A stretch of DNA of 64,000 bases from Apostichopus japonicus. Its lineage: Eukaryota; Echinodermata; Holothuroidea; Aspidochirotida; Stichopodidae. Of the stretch, positions 47,101 through 59,800 are shown piece by piece; the stretch's first letter is position 1, and each line of letters begins with the position of its first letter. The notes under the pieces were generated by a model. The model was not told where the DNA came from. It saw nothing but the letters and a program-made list of their open reading frames with translations, and searched no databases. The position numbers and the translations under genes were made by a program. The DNA is taken from positions 26,799,611-26,863,610 of the forward strand of contig NC_092576.1 of assembly GCF_037975245.1 (NCBI RefSeq). The letters are read 5' to 3'.

Positions 47101-50100
47101 CTTCAACGAAAAAAAAATTAGTGAAATCATATGAAAGCAAATAAACCAATGTTACTTTTAAAAGTAACAACATTGAACATCATATTTAACGAAATAATTC
47201 TGTAAAGTGTTTTCGCATGGGAGAGAGGATTAAAAGGCTTTATGATTTCTCAGCTTAAAATAGGTTTGTGCAACCATTTCCTCCATTTGATTTCTAATAT
47301 AATATACATTGCAGTTGTTCCATGCGTAAACAAATGGAATTCTGTAATCCATTGAACATACCCCGACAGTTGCGTTTCTTCCATTTCTCTCATGCCAAAG
47401 ATCCAACAGTTTTGCCGTTTTATCGATAACGTTGTCGTCTCTCGTTTCGATCTGAAGTCGCAGGTTTTTTGGAACTTTTAGAAGTTTGCCAAACTCATCC
47501 CGTTTTTCATCCACCAAGTGCTCTGCTATGCATTGGTGTAAAGCTGGCGTTGTGACGCACTGTAAAAGTGGTTAAGAATTGATGTCCTACTTTTAGTCTC
47601 CCACTTTTAATAGAAGAGTTCCAAGTGAACCGATCTGTGATATTAGTACGTCGTTTGTAGATTACAAGGAGTCACACAGTACTTTATTTGATAGCCTAGC
47701 GATGCTACAGCGTATATAACCCAATATCTGGTAAATTTTCTTTGTGCACAAATTCTTCTTCCCGAGATTGAGTCACAGAACCTGTCTAATCCCCGCCCCC
47801 CCCCTCCAAATGCAGTTTCCTGTTTTGGGTGACAAGATTGGTTCAAACTAAGTGACGGAATTAACATAATCAAATGTCACAAATATTGCATACAAGCAAT
47901 AAGAATAATTTATATCAATTGGTCAGAAGGATCTGGTTCGTAATGTTTAAGAACTTCCACCAATTGTATTCTGTAGAGTATTACCTTATAAACGGCTTCA
48001 CATTGACAAAATACCAAGGAACATTTTTAAGGTCTGTAGCAACTTGGAGTGAGACTAAAATTATGTTCATACATACTCACGTATTCATATAGAACGACTT
48101 GGGATTGCTGAGGAAAACAATTCACAGACTTAATTAATGAAATTGCTCTTAAGAAATATATAAACTGACAGGGTTTTAGTCAATGATATGAATGTTGTAA
48201 TCTATCTGAAGGTTCAGCATGTTTTAAAAAGTAGTTGGTATTTGTACTTTTTTAAGAAGCTACTTTTCTGCTATTACTTCACGCACTGAAAATTGGCTCT
48301 CGAGAAGACGATATTGTTTAACTGTGATATCTCACAAACTATACTTTGCATTGTGTTAGATTAGATTAACTGAGATATTGAGCGATATTTAGACAAATGA
48401 TTTGGTTTACACAAACTATGGTTTCATGAAGCAAGTATGAATAGTAGGTAATTAAAATCAAAAAGGTGGTTAGGTTCGTTCCCCCGTTAATGTAATTGTG
48501 CCAGAATTGTGTGAGATATTAAGCGGTATTTAGACAAATGGACACTTGGATTAAACAAACTTGTTACTTTGTCGAGCAAAGATTTCCTTCCAGTCAAATC
48601 ATGAGAAACTCTTTAAACACCAACTACAGTGTATGGAGACAATTTTTGTTGTTGGAATTTTCCATTAATTTTGAAGTTAACATACCCATAATCATCTTCG
48701 AAAACCTACTATAACCCCCTCAAAAAACGACCACGAAAATGGACATTTTGGGTTATCATGTGACATGTACCGCTGGAATGTCTAAAAACAGAGATTGACC
48801 CAAAGGAGCCTCTGGTCACCGTGTGACGTCTTCTTTGGTGTACCGCGCAAATCAAACGCTGAAATAGGTACCGTTCATACACAGATAGCGAACAATTGTA
48901 CTGTATTTGACTTCCAATTTCGAGCGTTTGAAAAGCTGTTAGCTTAAAGGAGCATTTTGCGACCTTTTCTATGATTATTCTCAACCTCACTGACTCCACT
49001 TTGCCATAACGACATACAAAAGCAGCTTATCTTTTTTAATCTTACTTCAAATGGTGGCATAATAGACAAAAAATTTACAACTTTGTTTTTCTCCAAGATA
49101 TTTTACGTTGGGATCCCAATAAACCTAGCCCATAATACGAATATTTAAACACTACGAACGTCATTGACCAATACGTAATATAACACCATGCTTGATTTGT
49201 GTACAGTCTATATGGCAGTTGTACCAGGGAGTTCCATAACAACTCCCTGGTTGTACCAACGCAAGGTCTTGAATCCATTTTTACAATTTGATCGCAAGAT
49301 ACCGCAAATTGAACAGAAGAATAGACCTAAAAGATGCCTCATGCGTGATATGTCACGGGAGATGGTTTACGTTGCTGTCAACAAATAACCCCCAAAACAC
49401 TAAACCCGAATCGACCAGGGTATAACACATACATGACTTAGCTTCAGCTGAACATAGACTTACTCGTTTTAATAGTAATATAAAGTAATATCGTTGATGT
49501 GTTTGGCAGCTCAGGTATACAAGTATACAACTATTGTTGTGAGTGCGGTGTAGCAAAGATGACGTCACATTATCACCTGATGTCTTAGGAATGTTTTAGG
49601 AATGTCTGAAATAGGTTTCCAAAAAAGATGACTTCTCTACCCATTTTTCACGCATTTAACGTCCGAAATTGGTAAAGTTAATTACAGCAATGCAATTGGA
49701 GTGAGCTAAGGATTACATACATGCAAAATGGTGGGATTTTATGTTCATCACAAAGTCTCCATAGTTGACCTTTGTATATATTTCTTTCTTAGTTAAATTA
49801 CCCAAAAAATTGGAGAATTTCTGCAGAAGTAGGGAATGTACCCATAAAGATGGTAAAGATAATCGTTACTGTGTTAGGTCTTTCACCCCACTCCAGTCCC
49901 ACATCATGTATTAAAATCAGGAATATTTTTTTACGGCTGAACGAAAACTACTTTACATAACAATTCAGTTTAGAGAGGACATCCTCATAATATTCGTATT
50001 CCATGACTATATCTTACCAGACTTTCGACTTCTCCATCTTCGGCATTCCCACTAGGTTGATGGTCATCTTCTTCCACTATCTGAGTGTGTAAATTTTATT

Positions 50101-53100
50101 AGGATGTGTTAAATGGTGAGGAATATCATTTCAACCAATGAGCGACAGTCATCCATTAATTATAGTTTTATACACGGTGGCATCTCTGGGTTATATAAAA
50201 TACTTTCGATCCTATTCGTTTCCAAGTCGGCTTGATAAATATACGAAATACATAAGTAAATTAAATGCATTGTAACGAATTCTTCAAATACATTCAATTT
50301 GGTTTTCTGTATAGAAACGTGAAGTAAAAAGGAGATTTTACTCCATAACTCCCAGATATTAACATTATGATAATCCATTTATTTTTGAAGAGTTAATGCA
50401 GTATTTTTCGTTGCTTTTGAGAAATCGTCGATACGACACACTAAACATTTAACTAACTACTGCAAGAATTTTTTTTTTTAAACATAGAATGAATTGTTCT
50501 TTCCGCGACAAAATCTAATGAGATGTCATAGTTTGATATATATGAATATTAATTTGAGCAACACCAGGAAGATTTGTTACATGTTTCATAAAGTGACACA
50601 AAAAGCCCTTTTGTAAATTACAAACATCATGTATTCCAACATATAGCCTATCCTTATTTGTAACTGATATCAATTGAAAAAGGAAAACGATTAGCAGAAA
50701 TTCCCTACCTCTTGGTAGGGGTCGTCTGTGTAATGGATTGGTTCATACGAAGTGCTCCTTTTGGGTAGGAGAGGTTTTTCATTCTGCTTACAATAAGAAA
50801 AGATATTATTGAAAGTTATCAACATTGTACTGTTAATGTGCTTGTTTCTTAAGTATGTTCTCACAGCAACTTATTTTACATGATTAAAAAAACACATTCA
50901 TTTGACGAGCAAGGTAAAATTATTATGATGTGTGGAACATCGAGGAATAGCAATTCAATCAATGAGCGACAGTCATCCAGCAAGAAAATCGTACCCATCA
51001 AATGGGTCAAGACAGACCGGTACTGTGTTTCCAAACAGAACACACACGAGCACACCCACATTTTGATATGTTCATCGAAAAGTCTCCATATTTGACCTTT
51101 AAATATATTTCTTAGTTAAATTACCCAAAAATCTCGAGAATTTTTTCACAAGAAGGGGAACGTTCCCACAAAGTGGGTAAAGATAAACCGTTACTGTGTT
51201 GGGTCTTTCACCTCACTCCCACATCATATATTAAAATCAGGAATATTTTTTTTTACGGCTGAACGAAAACTACATTACATTAACAATTACATTTAAAGAG
51301 GACATCCTCATAATATCCGTATTCCATGACTATATCTTACCAGACTTTCGACTTCTCCATCTTCGGCTTTCCCACTAGGTTGATTGTCAACTTCTTCTAC
51401 TAACTGTGTGTGTAAATTTATAATGATGTGTGGAACAGTGAGGAATAGCATTTCAATCAATGAGCGACAGTCATCTACCAGTTAGTTTTATACACGGTGG
51501 CATCTCTTGGTTATGTAAAATACTTTCGATCCTATTCGTTTCCAAGTAGGCTTAATAAATATACGAAATACATATGTAAATTAAATGCATGGTAACGAAT
51601 TCTTCAAAGTACATTCAATTTGATTTTCTGTATAGAAATGTGAAGTAAAAAGGAGATTTAACTTCATAACCCCCATATATTAACATTATGATATTCCATT
51701 TATTTATTAAGAATTAATGCAGTATTTTCCGTTGCTTTAGAACTATTGCACGAAATATTTTTTAAACAACGAATGAATGTTCTTTCCGCGACAAAATCTG
51801 ATGAGATGTCATAGTTTGATATATATATGAATATTAATTTGAGCAACACCCTTTGTCACAAAGTTTACCGTGATGTAGGGGTCTTCTGTGTAATGGATTG
51901 GTTCATACGAAGTGCTCCTTTTGGGTAGGAGAGGTTTTTCATTCTGCTTACAATAAGAAAAGATATTATTGAAAGTTATCAACATTGTACTGTTAATGTG
52001 CTTGTTTCTTAAGTATGTTCTCACAGCAACTTATTTTACATGATTAAAAAAACACATTCATTTGACGAGCAAGGTAAAATTATTATGATGTGTGGAACAT
52101 CGAGGAATAGCAATTCAATCAATGAGCGACAGTCATCCAGCAAGAAAATCGTACCCATCAAATGGGTCAAGACAGACCGGTACTGTGTTTCCAAACAGAA
52201 CACACACGAGCACACCCACATTTTGATATGTTCATCGAAAAGTCTCCATATTTGACCTTTAAATATATTTCTTAGTTAAATTACCCAAAAATCTCGAGAA
52301 TTTTTTCACAAGAAGGGGAACGTTCCCACAAAGTGGGTAAAGATAAACCGTTACTGTGTTGGGTCTTTCACCTCACTCCCACATCATATATTAAAATCAG
52401 GAATATTTTTTTTTACGGCTGAACGAAAACTACATTACATTAACAATTACATTTAAAGAGGACATCCTCATAATATCCGTATTCCATGACTATATCTTAC
52501 CAGACTTTCGACTTCTCCATCTTCGGCTTTCCCACTAGGTTGATTGTCAACTTCTTCTACTAACTGTGTGTGTAAATTTATAATGATGTGTGGAACAGTG
52601 AGGAATAGCATTTCAATCAATGAGCGACAGTCATCTACCAGTTAGTTTTATACACGGTGGCATCTCTGGGTTATGTAAAATACTTTCGATCCTATTCGTT
52701 TCCAAGTAGGCTTAATAAATATACGAAATACATATGTAAATTAAATGCATGGTAACGAATTCTTCAAAGTACATTCAATTTGATTTTCTGTATAGAAATG
52801 TGAAGTAAAAAGGAGATTTAACTTCATAACCCCCATATATTAACATTATGATATTCCATTTATTTATTAAGAATTAATGCAGTATTTTCCGTTGCTTTAG
52901 AACTACTGCACGAAATATTTTTTAAACAACGAATGAATGTTCTTTCCGCGACAAAATCTGATGAGATGTCATAGTTTGATATATATATGAATATTAATTT
53001 GAGCAACACCCTTTGTCACAAAGTTTACCGTGATGTAGGGGTCTTCTGTGTAATGGATTGGTTCATACGAAGTGCTCCTTTTGGGTAGGAGAGGTTTTTC

Positions 53101-53788
53101 ATTCTGCTTACAATAAGAAAAGATATTATTGAAAGTTATCAACATTGTACTGTTAATGTGCTTGTTTCTTAAGTATGTTCTCACAGCAACTTATTTTACA
53201 TGATTAAAAAAACACATTCATTTGACGAGCAAGGTAAAATTATTATGATGTGTGGAACATCGAGGAATAGCAATTCAATCAATGAGCGACAGTCATCCAG
53301 CAGGCATCAAATGGGTCAAGACAGACCGGTAAAAACACACACGCGCATACCCACATTGTGATTTTAATTATTTATTGAGAACTAATTCAGTATTTTCCGT
53401 TGCTTATGCTAATTTGTCGATATGATACACACCTAATTTAACTAAGATTTGATAACAATTATCAAAAACCGACACAAAATTACTTACAACATGCATGATT
53501 ATAAATGTCCACATTTGTCATTGAGATTAATTGTAAAAGATAAGAAAAACGATTAGCGAAAATGCCCTACCTCGGTAGGAGTGTTTTCTGTGGAATCCAA
53601 ATTTTTTGAAAGTTTCTTTTTGAAAGTTATTAATATTGTACTTTTGATATAATTGTTTTTAAAGTTTGTTCTCAGCCATCTTTAAAATTTAAATCACTTT
53701 TAAATGGAAAATAATGTAGAACAGATACGATCAGAGAATAAAAATAACACTAACAGTATACTACATTAGTTTCTTGTTAATAATTAGT

Positions 53789-53833
<45 letters not shown>

Positions 53834-56800
53834 ATTAAGGGCCGGATGAATGTAATGAGGTGAACTTATTGAGAGGCAAGAAAATATGAATCGTGTTTTC
53901 TTTCTCTCGAGAGAAAACGCTGCATCGGTATACGTTTACGGTAACACAACGTTGGAGCATAATGGTAGTGAAATGGAAACACAATTGATTAACGATCTGA
54001 GCATTGCAAGTTCTATTCCTGGTCAGATCATGTTTTGTCTATTGGTAAAGCACTAGATCGTCATTGCTCCTCTTCTGCGAGGTAACCAGTGAATATAAGT
54101 TCTGTGCCTTATACAAAGTTTCAAGCTATGGGAAGTTCCCAAGATCTGCTGGTGCACTGAAGTGCCCCGGGAATTGTATGTGCGTGAGATTGCACAAGTA
54201 AACATACCAGTTGTCAACCGTTCTAAATTCGTAAGAGAAGCTATGTATTAATGTTTGTAGGTATACGTTAAGTTTTCAAAGGAAATTTACTTACACTTCT
54301 TTGTAACATTTTCTAAAACTCTACATGATTTGAAATGTTTCCAATAACTTGTGTGATTAGTAAACAGTGTTCACCACATTTAAGTTTCTTTCTTCACGAT
54401 GAGCCATTTTATAACATTTAATGCAACATACACGACGCAATACTTTGTAGTATATGCGTTGACGGTATTCAATACCTATCTTGCAATCCATTACGGACCA
54501 TTTGAAATGCTATGGAAATACACATTGTTCACTAAGACATTACTGTTGACCTGAATTGGCATGAAGGGGATGCCCCATCTTCGCACCAGCCAGTATTGCA
54601 AAATATAAGTCTTTATTGCTTGGCATGAGCACTGAAGCGGCAACGTATGCCTTTGTTGTTGTTCATTGCTCTATTTGAGTTTTTTTATTTTCACTTATTG
54701 TTCACAATCCTTTGGCAAGTGAAAACCTTACAGTGTTATAGTTTGATGATAACGATGCCGTTGTTCGTAGGACTTGGGCCTTTAACTAGTTCTTCATTTT
54801 AGAAATACAAATACAAATCACGAAGTATCTATCACACCTTAATACCATGCTATTAGAGGAACATGGAGTTTCAGTTAACTGAAAATGATATAATTGATAA
54901 AATATCCTTTGTAGTGTACTTGTAGAAAGACAGTGAACCATAGCAACAGATGACCACACATTCCAAACATATTATAGTACTTATGAGTGTCAATGAACTC
55001 TTAAAGCCGCCATTGCAAATGTCTTTCTGTCTGGTGCTCTGCTTTACGGCAGGTCTACTCATGGGTTTGTCAGTCTTAAGTTGAAACGATCTTGGGAAAG
55101 CCCTTTCATCTTATGATAGCTCCTGCCCCCTAGTTTAAATCATCCAACAATGGATTTTTGCTTCGTCCTGCGCTCTACCCATATATATGTCCCACCCAAG
55201 TCTAAACCTTAATTATATTCCTATCCTCTTCGACTTAGCATTTCTTCATTGCTCTTATGATGTCTCCGGTTTGCTTTAATCGTCTTTCTCCAGACACACA
55301 GTTTTAATTGTCTACGGCTTGGAACCATACAGCACCACACTCTAATTCTAATTCATATCCCTTCTTTCATCAGACTCAAGGCAAGTTTGCTCATTAGTAC
55401 AATTCTTTCTTACGTAACGGACTCTTTGTCCATAGCAATGCTACTTGTACTTTTCTTATTGCAATCTCAATCCTTAGTTTAACCTAGTATATACATACGG
55501 TATATTGTGCAAATTTCCCGAATGGCTTAAGCATCTATAGCAAGTTACAGGTTATGATTCCTTAATAGTGGCTAAATGTCCGTTAACGTGCATGATATTT
55601 CAGGACTTTTGTTATGTATAGATGTATCCAGAGCCTGGCTCCAGATTACCTTACTGATTATACAATTCTACTGAGAGATAGCCGTTCGTACAGAACTAGA
55701 TCTAGCTGTTCTAATAATATTTTACTTGCTCCTATTATATCTGGGAATGGTAAAAGGACTTTTAAATTTTCTGGAGGCAGGTCGTGGAGCAGTCTTCCCC
55801 TTCATTTGAAATGCTTGCCAAAGGTTAATATTTTTAAACGCAATATGACAACTTATATATTTTGTTTACATGTCTGACATTTGCTTGTCTATCCTTTTGC
55901 CGTCCTTTCTGTGCTTTTGGATGTTTACCGTTTTTCTACTTACTGCATACTATTGTTTAGGTCATTTGTATTGAGGGGCTCTTCTGGTAAGCAGTGCTCC
56001 TGCACTGAGCAGGACTACCCTCATTAAAGATGACAATAAAAAAATAAATAATAAAAAAAAACCATATGTGATAATGCAATTGCCATTTACGCGACGGCAT
56101 GTAGAGTGACACTGCGTTTGCATAGTCATTATACGAAAGAAAATATTCGGAGCATTTTTTTTTTATCCCAAATTTGTTTCAACAAAGAAAACTAGTTTTG
56201 TAACCCCAATATTTTTTGTGGAGACGTCCGTCGGAGCATATAGAGACGTCCGTCGGAGCATATAGATACGTCCGTCGGAGCATATAGATACGTCCGTCGG
56301 AACGCGGAGACGTCCGTCGGAACGCGGAGACGTCCGTCGGAACGCGGAGACGTCCGTCGGAACGCGGAGACGTCCGTCGGAACGCGGAGACGTCCGTCGG
56401 AACGCGGAGACGTCCGTCGGAACGCGGAGACGTCCGTCGGAACGCGGAGACGTCCGTCGGAACGCGGAGACGTCCGTCGGAACGCGGAGACGTCCGTCGG
56501 AACGCGGAGACGTCCGTCGGAGCATATAGAGACGTCCGTCGGAACATATAGAGACGTCCGTCGGAACATATAGACGTCCGTCGGAACATATAGAGACGTA
56601 CGTCGGAACATAGAGACGTACGTTGGAACATAGAGACGTACGTCGGAACATAGGGAAGCACGTCTGAAAATAGAGAAGTCTGAACATAGAGATGTAACCA
56701 TACCCACCGGCGTCCGGCGCTGCCTGTTTTGTTATATACCAGTTGGCAGGCAATCCTGGAGTCGGTGAAGTGTGAAATTGGCCTTCAGATTGAAGGCGAT

Positions 56801-59800
56801 TTTCACACAGGTTGAAGGCGATTTTCTGCCGTTTATCTGGGGCCGCCTTTTTGGGGCGCTGGTTTGTCTCTGCTGGTCGGTGGGCGTTTTTACATTTTTG
56901 GCTGTCTTGACTTGAGTTTTCTTTGTCAGAGTGGGCTGGTTGGGTAGTACCGTCTGGCCGTGACGTTTTGGATCCCGTAGGGCGGGTCAAGTAAAAAGTA
57001 CATTGCACGTTGAAGGTGTGTATTATATGTTCCAAGAAGCCACACAGCTTTACGGATATTCGCTGTACATAGATATACATTAGCGTCCGGGATTGACAGC
57101 TCAAGATGTCCGTCAACGGGATTGAGAAAAAGCGACTCGCCCATTGAGGCAGCTTGATATGGTATTAATAGAACTAACTAAAGTGACAAATGGAACATGT
57201 TTATATTTGGATAGAAGATATAGTGTAGTATATAGCAATGTCGATATATTATGGGGGGAAAAAAACCCTTTGCGTGTGACATATACCTTGCATCCCTGGA
57301 ATTTATCTTACCGGATTTTCCCCCTGTTCCGTTCTCTCAATAAATACCGGTTCTTCGTAACCAACTTCGGTTCCAGGGGTTTCAGACTGTGGATGCAGAA
57401 TTGCTATAAAAAGTATGTCTATGCGGCAATAGTTATACATGATCTAACGACGAAATATTCTGAAAATAAGTACACATTCTCCAAACATAGAAATCACATC
57501 TCAAGTTCACTTGCCAGTTATAATGCATTATTCATGAATCCTAACAGAAAATAACCCCCCTCCCCCCCAAAAAAAAAATCCCATTATAGACACACTTTAA
57601 GGGCAGGACGTTTCTGAACTAAAATATGCAACACGTCATGTCGATAGATACTTAAAGAACGGTTACATTTCTTACATCACAGTGGCAAATGCGCAAATGG
57701 AAGGAGGTGGGGCATTACATCTTCAGTCGAGGGTTAAAAGTTTAAAATTAGAACGCTGCTCCTGACCCATGAGGCACTTCCACTGAGCTTCACGCCGCTA
57801 GCTAAATTAACTGGTGAGATCTAGAATCCCCCCTCCACACCCACACAATCTGTTGCATGCACATAAGCAACATACCAGCCCTTCAACCGTTCCCATAGGC
57901 CTGTCATATCCGGAATCATCGTTTCCTTGGTTGTCATCCCTTTCCCATGCGATATATACATCGTCTTCGCTCCATTCGTGATCATCTTTGTCTTCTGTCT
58001 GTGGTTATAGAAGTAGTAAATTACTGGTGTAGATCGTGTAAGTAATACGTCTGTATTATCATACCAAATATATATATTATTATCATACCAAATATATATT
58101 TAACTTACATTGAATTATTGGAAGTTAGCCTGGTAAAATTGTATTGGTTCACTCGATATATATTATAAACGATTTCTTCATTTAGGCATGTTTCTAGAGA
58201 GAATTGTGAATAGATGATATAATATCATGTCGGAAGCCAGAGAAAATGTCCTCGATTTAGTCGATGGTATGGCAGATGTTGTTTCTAAATGCTTTAGTTA
58301 CTTTAGTCTTCTTGTTGATGTATCCGTGCAATATTTGCTAAGCGGACAGTGATATTCTATTTGTTTCACAATGCAACTGTATTTTAGAAATATGATTTCC
58401 TAAATGCAAAAATCCTTTAAATGTAATGAATTAAACATATTTTGTGAACAGTGCCATTATAACAACACTGACTTTTTTGTTGCCAGAATTACACAAATGT
58501 GCATAATTCATTCATAGAAAGAGAAAAATGCTGCCAGATATTTGTTTGGACGGAGGTAGAAGACAGTAAATAGCAATAATGTTCAGCAACGAACTTGAGC
58601 CATGGGAATACCCCTTTTCACAGAAAGAGAACCTGCCGATTTGCTAAACAGGAAAGGGATGCTTGCCATGTACCAAATTAGTTCGCAATATACAGTACCG
58701 TCAATGTAAATATTCATAACAATGGGAGCAAAAAATTAATCGTTCAAATTTTTGTAAAACTCATCTAAGATTACAATACTTTAAATTACTGTCGATCAAT
58801 TTAAAATATCTTGAGCAAGGTATATCCGCCGTTTTGTGTCGGCAAGGGTCTATAGTGTGATGCCTGAACCTACATAAGTGATAGAGGAAACACATGGTGT
58901 ATCATAAATCACTGAAACCGCAATTTACCATACAGTAAGTAGTTGTGAGTTCATACATCGCCAAGGTCAACTGATGGTATAACTGATTTGTGGGCAGATC
59001 ACATGGATATTAAGAAGTGAAGACCTTAACAATTCAAATTTTTCCAAAACAGTATCTTGTCTTCACTTCATATGAGGGATAGTTACAAATATGCTGCTAG
59101 ACCATATAAATAATATCGGTGTTATTTTGGTTTAGCTTAATAAAGCTTTATTAAGGTTTAGCTCAGATGAGAAGTTGGTGAACATCAACTCGTAAATACG
59201 AAATCTCAAGAACCATGAATGTGACACTGTGCAAGTCCATGACCCACTGATCTTCCCTATCGTTTTGGTATAGAACATGTAGAACATGCATACAGAAGAG
59301 TGGACAGCACTTGAAGCCGAAAAAATAAATTCCAAATTTCTCAAAAACAGTAACTTTTCTTCAACACGAAATCTCATGTTATATGATATATATATATATA
59401 TAGAAATATATAAATATATATATAAATATATTTATATATATAATATATGTATGTATATAAAATATATATGTGTATATAATATATGTGTATATAACATATA
59501 TCTGTATGATATATACATGTTTGATCTATATGAGATATATGTAACATATATATATATATATACTTATGATATATATGAGATATATATAACATATGTATGA
59601 ATAGAAACATGGTTAACTAGATTGCCTACCCTTTCCGTCAAGTTTAGACTCGCATAATATGCTTCTTCTCTCTTCTTTTCCAACGGTTGAACTTCGAGGT
59701 AAAGGTCCTCTTCGTTTCCATTCTTAAAACAAAATATATCCTAGATCAGCTTTTTGTCCTCATGGAAAGTATAAAGTTTTCTCGATGTGCCTTCCACATA

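Larger units (their letters stand above)
50720..53295. repeat. Near-identical 1160-bp tandem duplication covering an exon pair
   Basis: 50721-51880 and 51881-53040 are almost base-for-base identical (I noticed differences at about 51508/52668 and 51746/52906), followed by a partial third copy to about 53295. An older, clearly diverged unit lies at about 49740-50720. Each unit carries one A and one B exon plus the intronic CAATGAGCGACAGTC repeat. Confidence 0.92.

Noticed and set aside
56163-57116. 317-aa open frame (and two overlapping ones) on the minus strand
   Set aside because: All three frames are open only because a stop-free 20-bp repeat cycles through them; the non-repeat part has no recognisable domain.
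57144-57554. 136-aa plus-strand frame
   Set aside because: No recognised domain, no splice context, antisense within an intron of the death-domain gene.
59286-59610. Ile/Tyr-rich frames on both strands
   Set aside because: TA-repeat low complexity.
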